Under the pieces are notes generated by a model, which saw only the letters and a list, made by a program, of their open reading frames with translations, did no database searches and had not been told where the DNA came from. Positions 43,533-51,820 of a stretch of DNA of 64,000 nucleotides are shown here, piece after piece (the first letter of the stretch is position 1; the number at the start of each line of letters is the position of its first letter). This stretch comes from JANSWY01 sp965243755 (GTDB taxonomy: Bacteria > Bacteroidota > Bacteroidia > Cytophagales > Cyclobacteriaceae). The stretch spans positions 434,001 through 498,000 of the forward strand of contig CBDEVW010000002.1 of NCBI GenBank assembly GCA_965243755.1. Direction: 5' to 3'. A program made the translations under genes and the position numbers.

Positions 43533-44084
43533 ATGAAACAGATATATACCATAGTAGTTTTCACTGAAAACAAAATAGGGCTGCTAAATAGAGTAACCTC
43601 AATTTTCACACAAAGGCATGTTAATATCGAAAGCCTTACTGTCTCGGATTCAGAGTTTCCTGGAATTCACAGGTTTACTATTGTGATAGAGCAGGAAAAG
43701 GAAAAGGTGCAGAAGATCGTCAAGCAGATAGAAAAGCAGGTGGAAGTGCTGAAAGCCTACTATTTTACTGATGAGGATACAGTATTTCAGGAAATTGCAT
43801 TATACAAAATTGATCTCTCCAAAGTTGATGACAGAAAGGCTATTGATCAGATTATAGAAGAACATGAGGCCCGCATTAATACAACAGTCGGAGATTTATT
43901 GATCATAGAAAAAACAGGCCACAAAGAAGCTACACATGCTTTATTTGAGGCACTTCAACCCTTTGGGATTATCGCTTTTGTGCGGTCGGGTAGGGTTTCA
44001 CTTTCCAGGTATGCGGCATCATTCTCGGGTCACCTGGAACAATTTGAATTACATTCTAAAGAAATTATTACTAATCACAATTAA
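43533..44084 (+). CDS. ilvN: Acetolactate synthase, small regulatory subunit
   Basis: A 183-residue regulatory subunit. The ACT domain covers residues 1-75 (YTIVVFTENKIGLLNRVTSIFTQRHVNIESLTV), and a C-terminal ALS_ss_C-type domain follows (VGDLLIIEKTGHKEATHALFEALQPFGIIAFVRSGRVSLSR). It activates IlvB and gives valine feedback inhibition in the family. It starts 16 bp after ilvB and ends 7 bp before ilvC. Confidence 0.94.
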   Translation: MKQIYTIVVFTENKIGLLNRVTSIFTQRHVNIESLTVSDSEFPGIHRFTIVIEQEKEKVQKIVKQIEKQVEVLKAYYFTDEDTVFQEIALYKIDLSKVDDRKAIDQIIEEHEARINTTVGDLLIIEKTGHKEATHALFEALQPFGIIAFVRSGRVSLSRYAASFSGHLEQFELHSKEIITNHN

Positions 44085-44091
44085 AAAAACA

Positions 44092-45138
44092 ATGGCAAAA
44101 TTAAAATTCGGAGATGTAGAAGAGAACGTGGTAACCAGAGAGGAATTTCCACTTGACAAAGCATTGGAAACCTTAAAAGATGAGACTATTGCAGTGATCG
44201 GTTACGGTGTTCAGGGACCAGGCCAGGCATTGAACTTGAAAGACAATGGCTTCAACGTGATTGTTGGTCAGAGAAAAGATTCAAAAACCTGGGATAAGGC
44301 AGTTGCTGACGGATGGGTTCCTGGTGAAACGCTTTTCGAAATTGAAGAGGCTTGCGAAAAAGGAACAATCATACAGTACCTACTTTCAGATGCTGCTCAG
44401 ATCAAACTTTGGGATACAGTTAAGAAACACCTGACACCAGGAAAGACGCTATACTTCTCTCATGGTTTTGCGGTTACCTATAAGGAAAGAACTGGTATTA
44501 TTCCACCAGCAGATGTGGACGTTATTCTAGTAGCCCCTAAAGGTTCTGGTACTTCATTGAGAAGAATGTTCCTGGAGGGAAGAGGACTAAACTCAAGCTA
44601 TGCAATTTTCCAGGATGCAACTGGTAAGGCATTTGATAAAGTTGTTTCTCTCGGAATTGGAGTAGGTTCGGGCTATTTATTTGAAACAACTTTCCAGAGA
44701 GAGGTTTATAGTGACCTTACCGGAGAAAGAGGAACTTTGATGGGCGCAATTCAAGGTATACTGGCAGCTCAATATGAAGTATTAAGAGCCAATGGACATA
44801 CTCCTTCTGAAGCCTTTAATGAAACTGTAGAGGAATTGACTCAATCATTGATGCCATTGTTTGCAGAAAATGGAATGGATTGGATGTATGCCAACTGCTC
44901 TACTACTGCGCAAAGGGGTGCTTTGGATTGGTGGAAGAAGTTTAAGGAAGCTTCTCAACCAGTTTTTGAGGAGCTTTACGATGAAGTTGCGAAGGGTAAT
45001 GAAGCGCAAAGAAGCATCGATAGTAACAGCCAGGTTGATTACAGAGAGAAACTTGAGCAGGAACTCAAGGAGCTCAGAGAATCTGAAATGTGGAGAGCTG
45101 GTGCCACTGTAAGAACATTGAGACCTGAGAATAACTAA
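44092..45138 (+). CDS. ilvC: Ketol-acid reductoisomerase
   Basis: A 348-residue enzyme converting acetolactate to dihydroxy-isovalerate with NADPH and Mg2+. The ATG at 44092 is chosen because the frame, open from 43936, would otherwise overlap ilvN by 150 bp. The Rossmann motif is VIGYGVQGPGQALNLKDNG; the NADPH-specificity loop is VGQRKDS; metal and substrate residues follow in DLTGERGTLMGAIQG and the C-terminal knotted domain. An intrinsic terminator follows. Confidence 0.95.
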   Translation: MAKLKFGDVEENVVTREEFPLDKALETLKDETIAVIGYGVQGPGQALNLKDNGFNVIVGQRKDSKTWDKAVADGWVPGETLFEIEEACEKGTIIQYLLSDAAQIKLWDTVKKHLTPGKTLYFSHGFAVTYKERTGIIPPADVDVILVAPKGSGTSLRRMFLEGRGLNSSYAIFQDATGKAFDKVVSLGIGVGSGYLFETTFQREVYSDLTGERGTLMGAIQGILAAQYEVLRANGHTPSEAFNETVEELTQSLMPLFAENGMDWMYANCSTTAQRGALDWWKKFKEASQPVFEELYDEVAKGNEAQRSIDSNSQVDYREKLEQELKELRESEMWRAGATVRTLRPENN

Positions 45139-45169
45139 GGTCTGATATTCAATAAAGGTTAGTAAAATT

Positions 45170-45198
45170 AGACTCTGGAGAAAATCCAGGGTCTTTTT
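45170..45198 (+). terminator. Intra-operon terminator between ilvC and ilvA
   Basis: A 10-bp stem, AGACTCTGGA with TCCAGGGTCT (one T-G pair), GAAAA loop, then a T run. It lies 31 nt after the ilvC stop and 18 nt before the ilvA ATG. Since no ORF or promoter boxes are recognisable in the short gap, it probably reduces rather than abolishes downstream expression. Confidence 0.85.
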
Positions 45199-45216
45199 AT
45201 TAACGAGCAAAAGGGG

Positions 45217-46482
45217 ATGAAAACAGAGACCACAACATACAAACCTACAGTTGAACTTGCTGAACTGGCGCTTCAACGATTGAAAGGTGTAATTACCCAT
45301 ACGCCTCTGATGGAAAATATCAATCTATCTGATCAGTATGGCTGTAATATTCTTCTAAAAAGAGAAGACTTGCAGGTTGTGAGATCTTACAAGATTCGAG
45401 GTGCTTATAATAAGATAAGTACACTAAATCCCAAATTGCTAAAAAACGGTGTTGTCTGTGCAAGTGCAGGTAACCATGCCCAGGGAGTAGCATTGTCGTG
45501 CTTTAAACTAAAAGTGAAGGGCAAGATATTTATGCCCGCTCCTACGCCAAAGCAGAAGGTCCAGCAAGTTAGAATGTTTGGGAAGGAATATGTGGACATA
45601 GTATTGGGAGGTGATACTTTTGATGATGCCTATAATGACGCAATAGAATATGCACAAAAAGTTGATGCCGCATTTGTTCATCCATTTGATGATAAAAAGG
45701 TAATAGAGGGACAATCAACAATCGGTCTCGAAATACTTCGTGACAGTACTCAAAAAATTGATTATCTATTTATTCCCATTGGTGGAGGTGGATTGGCGGC
45801 AGGTGTATCGGCAATCTTTAGAACGCTAAGTCCGGATACAAAGATCATTGGAGTAGAACCTCTGGGTGCTCCTGCAATGCACGAATCCTTTAAAAAAGGG
45901 GTTCCAGTCACTTTGGATAAAATCGACAAGTTTGTTGATGGAGCTGCTGTTCAAAAACCTGGTGATATTACTTTTCAGATTTGTCAGGAACATTTACATG
46001 AAATCGCATTGGTGGATGAAGGCAATGTTTGTTCTTCTCTCATTAGAATGTATAATGAAAATGGGATCGTACTTGAGCCTGCAGGGGCTTTGACCATCGC
46101 AGCGCTTGATCAATACAAAGATCAGATAAAAGGGAAAAACGTCGTGTGTTTATTGTCTGGTAGCAACAATGATATTACACGAACTGAAGAAATTAGAGAA
46201 AGATCCCTGTTATTTGAGGGATTGAAGCATTATTTTTTGGTCAGGTTTCCACAGAGGGCAGGTGCATTGAAGGAGTTTGTGGCAGAAGTGTTGGGACCCG
46301 ATGATGATATTGTACATTTTGAGTATTCTAAAAGGACGAGCAGAGAAAAAGGTCCAGCAGTAGTTGGCATTGAACTAAAATCCAGGGAAGACTTTGAACC
46401 GTTACTAAGCAGAATGAAGCAAAGAAACTTCTTTGGTGAATACCTTAATGACAACCCGGATTTATTTGTTTACTTAGTATAA
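45217..46482 (+). CDS. ilvA: Threonine ammonia-lyase (threonine deaminase)
   Basis: A 421-residue PLP enzyme giving 2-oxobutyrate for isoleucine from threonine. The PLP lysine is Lys59 in RSYKIRGAYNK; the serine/threonine loop is CASAGNHAQGVALSC; the glycine-rich phosphate cradle is PIGGGGLAAGVSAIF. A C-terminal ACT-like regulatory domain (about residues 330-421) with LVRFPQRAGALKEFV suggests isoleucine feedback. It links the ilv genes upstream to the thr genes downstream. Confidence 0.95.
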   Translation: MKTETTTYKPTVELAELALQRLKGVITHTPLMENINLSDQYGCNILLKREDLQVVRSYKIRGAYNKISTLNPKLLKNGVVCASAGNHAQGVALSCFKLKVKGKIFMPAPTPKQKVQQVRMFGKEYVDIVLGGDTFDDAYNDAIEYAQKVDAAFVHPFDDKKVIEGQSTIGLEILRDSTQKIDYLFIPIGGGGLAAGVSAIFRTLSPDTKIIGVEPLGAPAMHESFKKGVPVTLDKIDKFVDGAAVQKPGDITFQICQEHLHEIALVDEGNVCSSLIRMYNENGIVLEPAGALTIAALDQYKDQIKGKNVVCLLSGSNNDITRTEEIRERSLLFEGLKHYFLVRFPQRAGALKEFVAEVLGPDDDIVHFEYSKRTSREKGPAVVGIELKSREDFEPLLSRMKQRNFFGEYLNDNPDLFVYLV

Positions 46483-46524
46483 TAAATAACCTTACTTATA
46501 ACCAGGCTTAAGCCTAAAAACCAG

Positions 46525-48975
46525 ATGATGAAAGTATTAAAATTCGGCGGTACTTCTGTAGGAAGTGGAAAAAACATTCAACAAGTCGCCGGTATTTTGA
46601 AGGACCTTCCTTCCAATGTATTGTCCGTAGTAGTAGTTTCCGCCATGGGCGGGGTTACAGATCTGTTGATTGAAGGAAGTACATTGGCCTCTAAGGGTGA
46701 CGAGGACTATCTAAAGGTGTTGAAGAAAATTGAAAAGAAACACCTTGATACCATCAAAGAAATTATACCTGTAAAGCAACAGTCTGGTGCCTTCAGTAAA
46801 ACTAAGATGTTGCTGAATGACCTGGAAGACATATTTAGAGGAGTGCTGCTGGTGAGAGAACTCTCTCCTAAAAGCCTTGATTACATATTAGGATTTGGTG
46901 AACGACTTAGCTCATTGATTATTTCCTGTTATTTGCAGGGAGAGTTGAAAAATATCGAATTGGTTGACCCAATGAAATTCATCAGAACGGACAAGAAATT
47001 TGGTAATGCCAATGTTGATTATGAAGTCACCAACAAGCTTATTGAAGCGTACTTTAACGGGAGAACAGGAGTACAGCTTTGTCCTGGGTTTATAGCGGCT
47101 ACCGAGGAAAATGAATCAACAACTCTGGGAAGAGGAGGCTCAGATTTTACTGCATCTATCATTGCTGCAGCACTTTCGGCAGAAACACTGGAAATTTGGA
47201 CAGATGTTTCCGGAATTATGACATCTGACCCGAGGCTGGTTAAAGAAGCACATCCGGTGCACAATATCAGCTATGAGGAGGCCATGGAGTTATCTCACTT
47301 TGGCGCGAAGGTTATTTATCCACCTTCCATTCAACCAGCCATGGATAAAAGTATTCCTATATGGATTAAAAATACTTTTGCTCCCGGTGATTATGGTACT
47401 TACATATCGGACAATGTTGAATCCAATGGATCATTAATTAAAGGGATCAGCTCTGTTAGGAACATTGCACTGATTAACCTCTCAGGTAGTGGAATGGTGG
47501 GCATTCCCAGCTTTTCTCACAGGTTATTTAAAGCGCTATCAGAACAGAAAATAAATGTAATTCTGATTACACAGGCATCCTCCGAACATACAATTTGTGT
47601 AGGAATAGATCAAAAAGATGCTGAAATAGCTCGTGAAGCAATCGAGAACGAATTTGAACTGGAGTTGCAATTCCATAAGATCGATCCGGTTTTAATCGAA
47701 AAGGACCTGGCGATTGTAGCGTTGGTCGGGTCTGGCATGAAGGAACAGGTTGGGGTTAGTGGAAAAATGTTTGATACACTCAGCGAAAATGGAGTTAGTG
47801 TAAAAGCGATTGCACAGGGTTCCTCTGAGAGAAATATATCTGCTGTTATTACACAAAATAACCTTGTCAAAGCCATCAATAGTTTGCATGAAAGCTTTTT
47901 CCTATCTGATAAGAAGGCGGTAAATCTGTTCATCGTTGGAGTAGGAAATGTAGGTGGTGAATTAATTGGTCAGGTGCTAAAGCAACGCAAGTACCTGTTA
48001 GATAATGAGCACATAGACCTCAGAATTGTAGGGCTGGCGAATAGTAAAAAAATGGTGTTCAATGCGGAGGGCTATAAAACTAATAAGTGGAAGGAAGCCC
48101 TTCAGGAAGGTGAGTCCATGGAAATAGGAGCATTCATTGCAAAGATGAAGGAACTCAACCTTCGTAACAGCATTTTTGTAGACAACACTGCTAGCTATGA
48201 AATCTCTGAATACTATAAACAGATTTTGCAGGCGACCATTTCTGTTGTTACGCCCAATAAGGTGGCATGTGCCTCCAACTATGATAACTACCTGGACCTG
48301 AAGAAGACTGCTCAACGGTATAAAGCAAACTTCCTTTATGAGACTAATGTAGGAGCAGGACTTCCAGTAATCTCCACCCTGAATGACCTGATTAAAAGTG
48401 GTGATAAGATCAAAAAAATACAGGCAGTTTTGTCAGGAAGCCTGAACTTCATATTCAATACTTACGATGAAGGACTTAGCTTTACTGACATTGTAAAACA
48501 GGCACAATCAGAAGGTTATACCGAACCGGATCCCAGAATAGACCTTAGCGGAGTTGATGTAATGAGGAAAATACTAATCCTAATTCGGGAGTCAGGTTAT
48601 CAAATGGAACTGGAAGACATTAAGAGTACACCATTTATCCCAGAAGCCTGTATGGACGCATCGTCAGTAGATGAATTCTTTGAAAAATTACCTCAGTTTG
48701 AGCATGTCTTTCAGGAAAAGCTGCAGCGTGCAAAATCTAAGCAAAAACTATTGAAATACGTAGCAACATTTGATAACGGAGAAGCTTCAGCAGGGCTACA
48801 GGAAGTTGGAAAGGACTTACCGTTCTATCAATTAGAAGGCAAAGACAACATTGTGCTATTTTATACGGAGAGATACCCGGAACAACCGCTGGTGATAAAA
48901 GGAGCCGGGGCGGGAGCTTCTGTAACAGCTTCCGGTATATTTGCCGATATCATGAGAATAGCTAACAGCAACTAA
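46525..48975 (+). CDS. thrA: Bifunctional aspartokinase / homoserine dehydrogenase I
   Basis: An 816-residue fusion. The aspartokinase half has VLKFGGTSVGSGKN at the start, LGRGGSDFTASIIAAAL and WTDVSGIMTSDPRLV. Two ACT domains occupy about residues 310-460. The homoserine dehydrogenase half begins with the NAD(P) motif LFIVGVGNVGGELIGQVL near residue 473 and includes ETNVGAGLPVISTLNDLIKSGD and GSLNFIFNTYDEG. Met1 and Met2 are both possible starts. It ends 2 bp before thrB. Its ACT domains imply threonine inhibition. Confidence 0.95.
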   Translation: MMKVLKFGGTSVGSGKNIQQVAGILKDLPSNVLSVVVVSAMGGVTDLLIEGSTLASKGDEDYLKVLKKIEKKHLDTIKEIIPVKQQSGAFSKTKMLLNDLEDIFRGVLLVRELSPKSLDYILGFGERLSSLIISCYLQGELKNIELVDPMKFIRTDKKFGNANVDYEVTNKLIEAYFNGRTGVQLCPGFIAATEENESTTLGRGGSDFTASIIAAALSAETLEIWTDVSGIMTSDPRLVKEAHPVHNISYEEAMELSHFGAKVIYPPSIQPAMDKSIPIWIKNTFAPGDYGTYISDNVESNGSLIKGISSVRNIALINLSGSGMVGIPSFSHRLFKALSEQKINVILITQASSEHTICVGIDQKDAEIAREAIENEFELELQFHKIDPVLIEKDLAIVALVGSGMKEQVGVSGKMFDTLSENGVSVKAIAQGSSERNISAVITQNNLVKAINSLHESFFLSDKKAVNLFIVGVGNVGGELIGQVLKQRKYLLDNEHIDLRIVGLANSKKMVFNAEGYKTNKWKEALQEGESMEIGAFIAKMKELNLRNSIFVDNTASYEISEYYKQILQATISVVTPNKVACASNYDNYLDLKKTAQRYKANFLYETNVGAGLPVISTLNDLIKSGDKIKKIQAVLSGSLNFIFNTYDEGLSFTDIVKQAQSEGYTEPDPRIDLSGVDVMRKILILIRESGYQMELEDIKSTPFIPEACMDASSVDEFFEKLPQFEHVFQEKLQRAKSKQKLLKYVATFDNGEASAGLQEVGKDLPFYQLEGKDNIVLFYTERYPEQPLVIKGAGAGASVTASGIFADIMRIANSN

Positions 48976-48977
48976 CA

Positions 48978-49910
48978 ATGGAAGCTAAAAAAATAAAAGT
49001 ATTCGCACCTGCAACAGTGGCAAATGTCGCCTGTGGTTTTGATATTATGGGATTTGCGTTGGATGGTGTGGGTGACATGATCACGATAGAAACCACTGAC
49101 GACAATCAACTCACCATTGGAGAAATCACCGGAAGTAATGGAATCCCAACCGATCCCCTTCAAAATGTTAGTTCAGTAGCCATTCAGGCAATGCTTAATG
49201 AACTGGGAAGTAACCAGGGTTTTAGGATATCAATAGAGAAGAAAGTGAAACCAGGTAGTGGACTTGGTTCGAGTGCTTCCAGTTCTGCAGGAGCGGTTGT
49301 TGCAGCAAATCATTTACTCGGCAATCCTTTTAAAAAAGAGGAGCTGGTGAAATTTGCTATGGAAGGTGAACGTGTGGCTAGTGAAAAGCCGCATGCAGAT
49401 AATGTGGCTCCTTCAATTTTGGGAGGTTTTACCATTGTGAGAGGTTATGATCCGTTGGATGTTTTTAATATCTCGTTTCCGGAGGATTTATATGTAGCAG
49501 TAATTTTTCCAGCTGTTGAGGTTAAAACTGCGGATGCAAAAAGAATATTAAAAGCTCAGGTCAATTTAAGTGATGCTATCACACAATGGGGGAATGTTGC
49601 GGGACTTACTGCTGGGATGATCACGGGAAATTATGATCTGATTAAAAGATCTATGAAAGACGTCATTGTAGAGCCGGTACGTTCAATATTAATTCCATGC
49701 TATGACCAGGTGAAGGAGGCCGCTATGGCCAATGAGGCCCTGGGTTGCAACATTAGTGGATCAGGACCTTCTGTTTTCGCGTTGGCAAGAGGCAGGGACC
49801 AGGCTGAAGTTATTGGAAAAGCCATGGGATCCGAATTTGAAAAAATGGACATAGCTTTCGATACCTACATCTCTCCTATCAACTCAAAAGGAACAGAAAT
49901 CATCGGCTAA
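48978..49910 (+). CDS. thrB: Homoserine kinase
   Basis: A 310-residue GHMP kinase phosphorylating homoserine. The ATP motif is VKPGSGLGSSASSSAGAVVA; the N-terminal VFAPATVANVACGFDIMGFAL and the C-terminal GCNISGSGPSVFALARG are the other GHMP signatures. Length fits the family. It is tightly packed after thrA. Confidence 0.95.
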   Translation: MEAKKIKVFAPATVANVACGFDIMGFALDGVGDMITIETTDDNQLTIGEITGSNGIPTDPLQNVSSVAIQAMLNELGSNQGFRISIEKKVKPGSGLGSSASSSAGAVVAANHLLGNPFKKEELVKFAMEGERVASEKPHADNVAPSILGGFTIVRGYDPLDVFNISFPEDLYVAVIFPAVEVKTADAKRILKAQVNLSDAITQWGNVAGLTAGMITGNYDLIKRSMKDVIVEPVRSILIPCYDQVKEAAMANEALGCNISGSGPSVFALARGRDQAEVIGKAMGSEFEKMDIAFDTYISPINSKGTEIIG

Positions 49911-49924
49911 ATTTATTATTGGGT

Positions 49925-51229
49925 ATGAAATTTTACAGCACTAAAAGAACAGCGCCTGAGACAAACTTCAGGGAAGCAATATTCAAAGGTTTACCAGAAG
50001 ATAATGGACTTTATCTACCGGAATCTATCCCTCAGTTAAGTGAAAAGTTTATCAATCAGTTGTCCAATTATTCACTTCCTGAAATTGCATATGAAGTAGC
50101 ATCAAAGTTTGTAGGTGATGAGATTCCTGCTTCTTCTTTGACATCACTGGTGGAAGAAGTAATGAACTTTGAAATTCCTTTAGTGGAAATTGAGCAGAAT
50201 ATTTACACACTTGAGCTCTTTCATGGACCAACACTCGCTTTCAAAGATGTGGGTGCGAGGTTTCTTGCGAGATGCCTGTCACATTTTGTGGCTCAGTCAC
50301 AGGAGAAGTTAACTATCCTTGTAGCGACTTCAGGTGATACAGGAAGTGCTGTGGCCAATGGATTTTATGGCGTAGAGGGCATTGATGTGGTACTGTTATA
50401 CCCAAGTGGGAAAGTAAGTAAAATCCAGGAAATGCAATTGACAACCCTCGGCAATAACATTACAGCACTTGAAGTAAACGGGACATTCGACGATTGCCAA
50501 AAAATGGTGAAAGAGGCCTTTTTGGACAAAGAATTAAAGAACCGCAAAAATTTAACTTCCGCTAATTCAATCAATGTGGCCCGGTTGATCCCACAGAGTT
50601 TTTATTATTTTCATGCCTACGCACAACTGGACAATGTTTCAAAGCCGGTGGTGTTTTCTGTACCTAGTGGCAACTACGGTAACTTATCAGCGGGATTACT
50701 TGCCAAAAAGATGGGTCTGCCTATTCACAAAATGATAGCCAGTAGCAATATCAATAAAATTGTACCGGAGTATTTGGAGCAGGGGGTATTTGAACCAAAA
50801 TCATCCGAAATGACCATCAGTAATGCAATGGATGTTGGAAATCCCAGCAATTTTGCCAGAATGTATGACTGGTACAATGAGTCTGTGGAGGCAATGAGGG
50901 AGGATATTGAGGGGTTTTGGTTCAGTGATGAGTCTACTCGTAAAGTGATGCAGGAGGTATACTCAAAAACAAATTACATGCTGGACCCTCATGGGGCAGT
51001 GGGGTATTTGGGGCTTACTTCGTTTATCAATCAGAAGGAAAGTAATGTGACCGGAATATTTCTGGAAACAGCTCATCCTGCAAAGTTCAAGGATGTTGTT
51101 GATTCGACACTTGGAAAATCAATCGAAATTCCATCTGCTCTTGCGGATTGCATGAAAAAGGAGAAACAATCAACAGTAATTGAGCCTGGAGTAGAGCACT
51201 TGAAATCATTCCTTCTGGATAGTCAATAG
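49925..51229 (+). CDS. thrC: Threonine synthase
   Basis: A 434-residue PLP enzyme forming threonine from O-phosphohomoserine. The start ATG at 49925 gives MKFYSTKR, the family N-terminus; TTG 49919 would add two residues. The PLP lysine is in FHGPTLAFKDVGARF; the phosphate loop is ATSGDTGSAVANGFYG; GNYGNLSAGLLA follows. It closes the operon, so threonine made here can be used by IlvA encoded three genes earlier. Confidence 0.95.
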   Translation: MKFYSTKRTAPETNFREAIFKGLPEDNGLYLPESIPQLSEKFINQLSNYSLPEIAYEVASKFVGDEIPASSLTSLVEEVMNFEIPLVEIEQNIYTLELFHGPTLAFKDVGARFLARCLSHFVAQSQEKLTILVATSGDTGSAVANGFYGVEGIDVVLLYPSGKVSKIQEMQLTTLGNNITALEVNGTFDDCQKMVKEAFLDKELKNRKNLTSANSINVARLIPQSFYYFHAYAQLDNVSKPVVFSVPSGNYGNLSAGLLAKKMGLPIHKMIASSNINKIVPEYLEQGVFEPKSSEMTISNAMDVGNPSNFARMYDWYNESVEAMREDIEGFWFSDESTRKVMQEVYSKTNYMLDPHGAVGYLGLTSFINQKESNVTGIFLETAHPAKFKDVVDSTLGKSIEIPSALADCMKKEKQSTVIEPGVEHLKSFLLDSQ

Positions 51230-51288
51230 TCAAAGCAAGGATTATAGCTTTGACACAACACACATTTTTTAAAGTCAAAGCTCGTAGC

Positions 51289-51492
51289 ATGAAACAGTAT
51301 TATATCTGGTACAATTCTGAGGAAGCAAAGTACTTTTATGGTACCCAGACTGAATTTTTGGAAGTGTCCACCAAACAAAATGACAGTTTGATCATTGCGG
51401 AGGAGTTTGCGCATCTGTCACAGGACTTTGCCAGGAAAATCACCCATAAGCTCAATGAGAATCTTTCCATCAGTGGAATGAGGTTTGGCTAA
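51289..51492 (+). CDS. Small hypothetical protein
   Basis: A 67-residue candidate from the ATG at 51289; the frame is open from TTG 51250. It begins MKQYYIWYNSEEAKYFYGTQ, aromatic-rich, then a helical part with ISGMRFG at the end. The composition is protein-like and the frame has ordinary codon use, but there is no recognised domain. It lies 59 bp after thrC, and may be expressed from the end of that operon. Confidence 0.45.
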   Translation: MKQYYIWYNSEEAKYFYGTQTEFLEVSTKQNDSLIIAEEFAHLSQDFARKITHKLNENLSISGMRFG

Positions 51493-51626
51493 CACCTGGA
51501 CCATATTTGGCTGACAAATTCAATTAATTGTTCCTCGAAAACAATTACAATACTCAGCAATATCCCGGCGAACAACATTAAACCTGTCTGTAATCCTTTT
51601 GTCTCTATTTTGAATTGCAATTTCAA
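51489..51626 (-). CDS. Possible 45-residue single-pass membrane peptide
   Basis: A minus-strand frame from a TTG at 51626: MKLQFKIETKGLQTGLMLF, then AGILLSIVIVFEEQLIEF and VSQIWSRC. Residues 15-29 form one membrane helix, flanked by a charged N-terminus. There is no ATG start, the frame is open back to a stop near 51651, and it ends on the 3' end of the plus-strand small gene. It could be chance. No other feature explains this part of the intergenic region. Confidence 0.25.
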   Translation of the reverse strand: MKLQFKIETKGLQTGLMLFAGILLSIVIVFEEQLIEFVSQIWSRC

Positions 51627-51725
51627 AACCTCATAATTTATTCCAATAACAACATCAATTCAGCCTCCCCTTACTGGATCACTGTGATTGAATAATGAAG
51701 ATCATCATATCCTACTTAAACTGGT
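51627..51725. other. Intergenic segment before the first two-component operon
   Basis: Between 51493 and 51820 there is no well-supported gene. Apart from the possible minus-strand peptide and the GTTAA operator, I see no promoter match with both boxes and no repeat in this segment. Confidence 0.35.
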
Positions 51726-51762
51726 GTTAACGATATCCTAACTTTTGTTAATGGATTGTTAA
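51726..51762 (+). promoter_or_regulatory. GTTAA direct-repeat operator of the first two-component operon
   Basis: GTTAA at 51726, 51747 and 51758 with an imperfect copy CCTAA at 51737: starts are spaced 11, 10 and 11 bp, one helical turn each. The last copy ends 58 nt before the kinase ATG. The same array occurs before the paralogous operon at 55159-55194. Direct repeats at this spacing are what tandem OmpR/PhoB-type regulators bind. Confidence 0.6.
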
Positions 51763-51820
51763 ATTACCTGATGCTGGATGGAAAAACATTAATTTTATTC
51801 CACGGTACTAATATAGGGGT

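Noticed and set aside
43936..44091. N-terminal extension of ilvC overlapping ilvN by about 150 bp
   Set aside because: The extension has no similarity to ketol-acid reductoisomerases, which start near MAKLKFG at 44092.
20915..48975. Two aspartokinases as a recent duplication
   Set aside because: The monofunctional enzyme and the fused ThrA differ in length and domain architecture; such pairs are common and functionally distinct.
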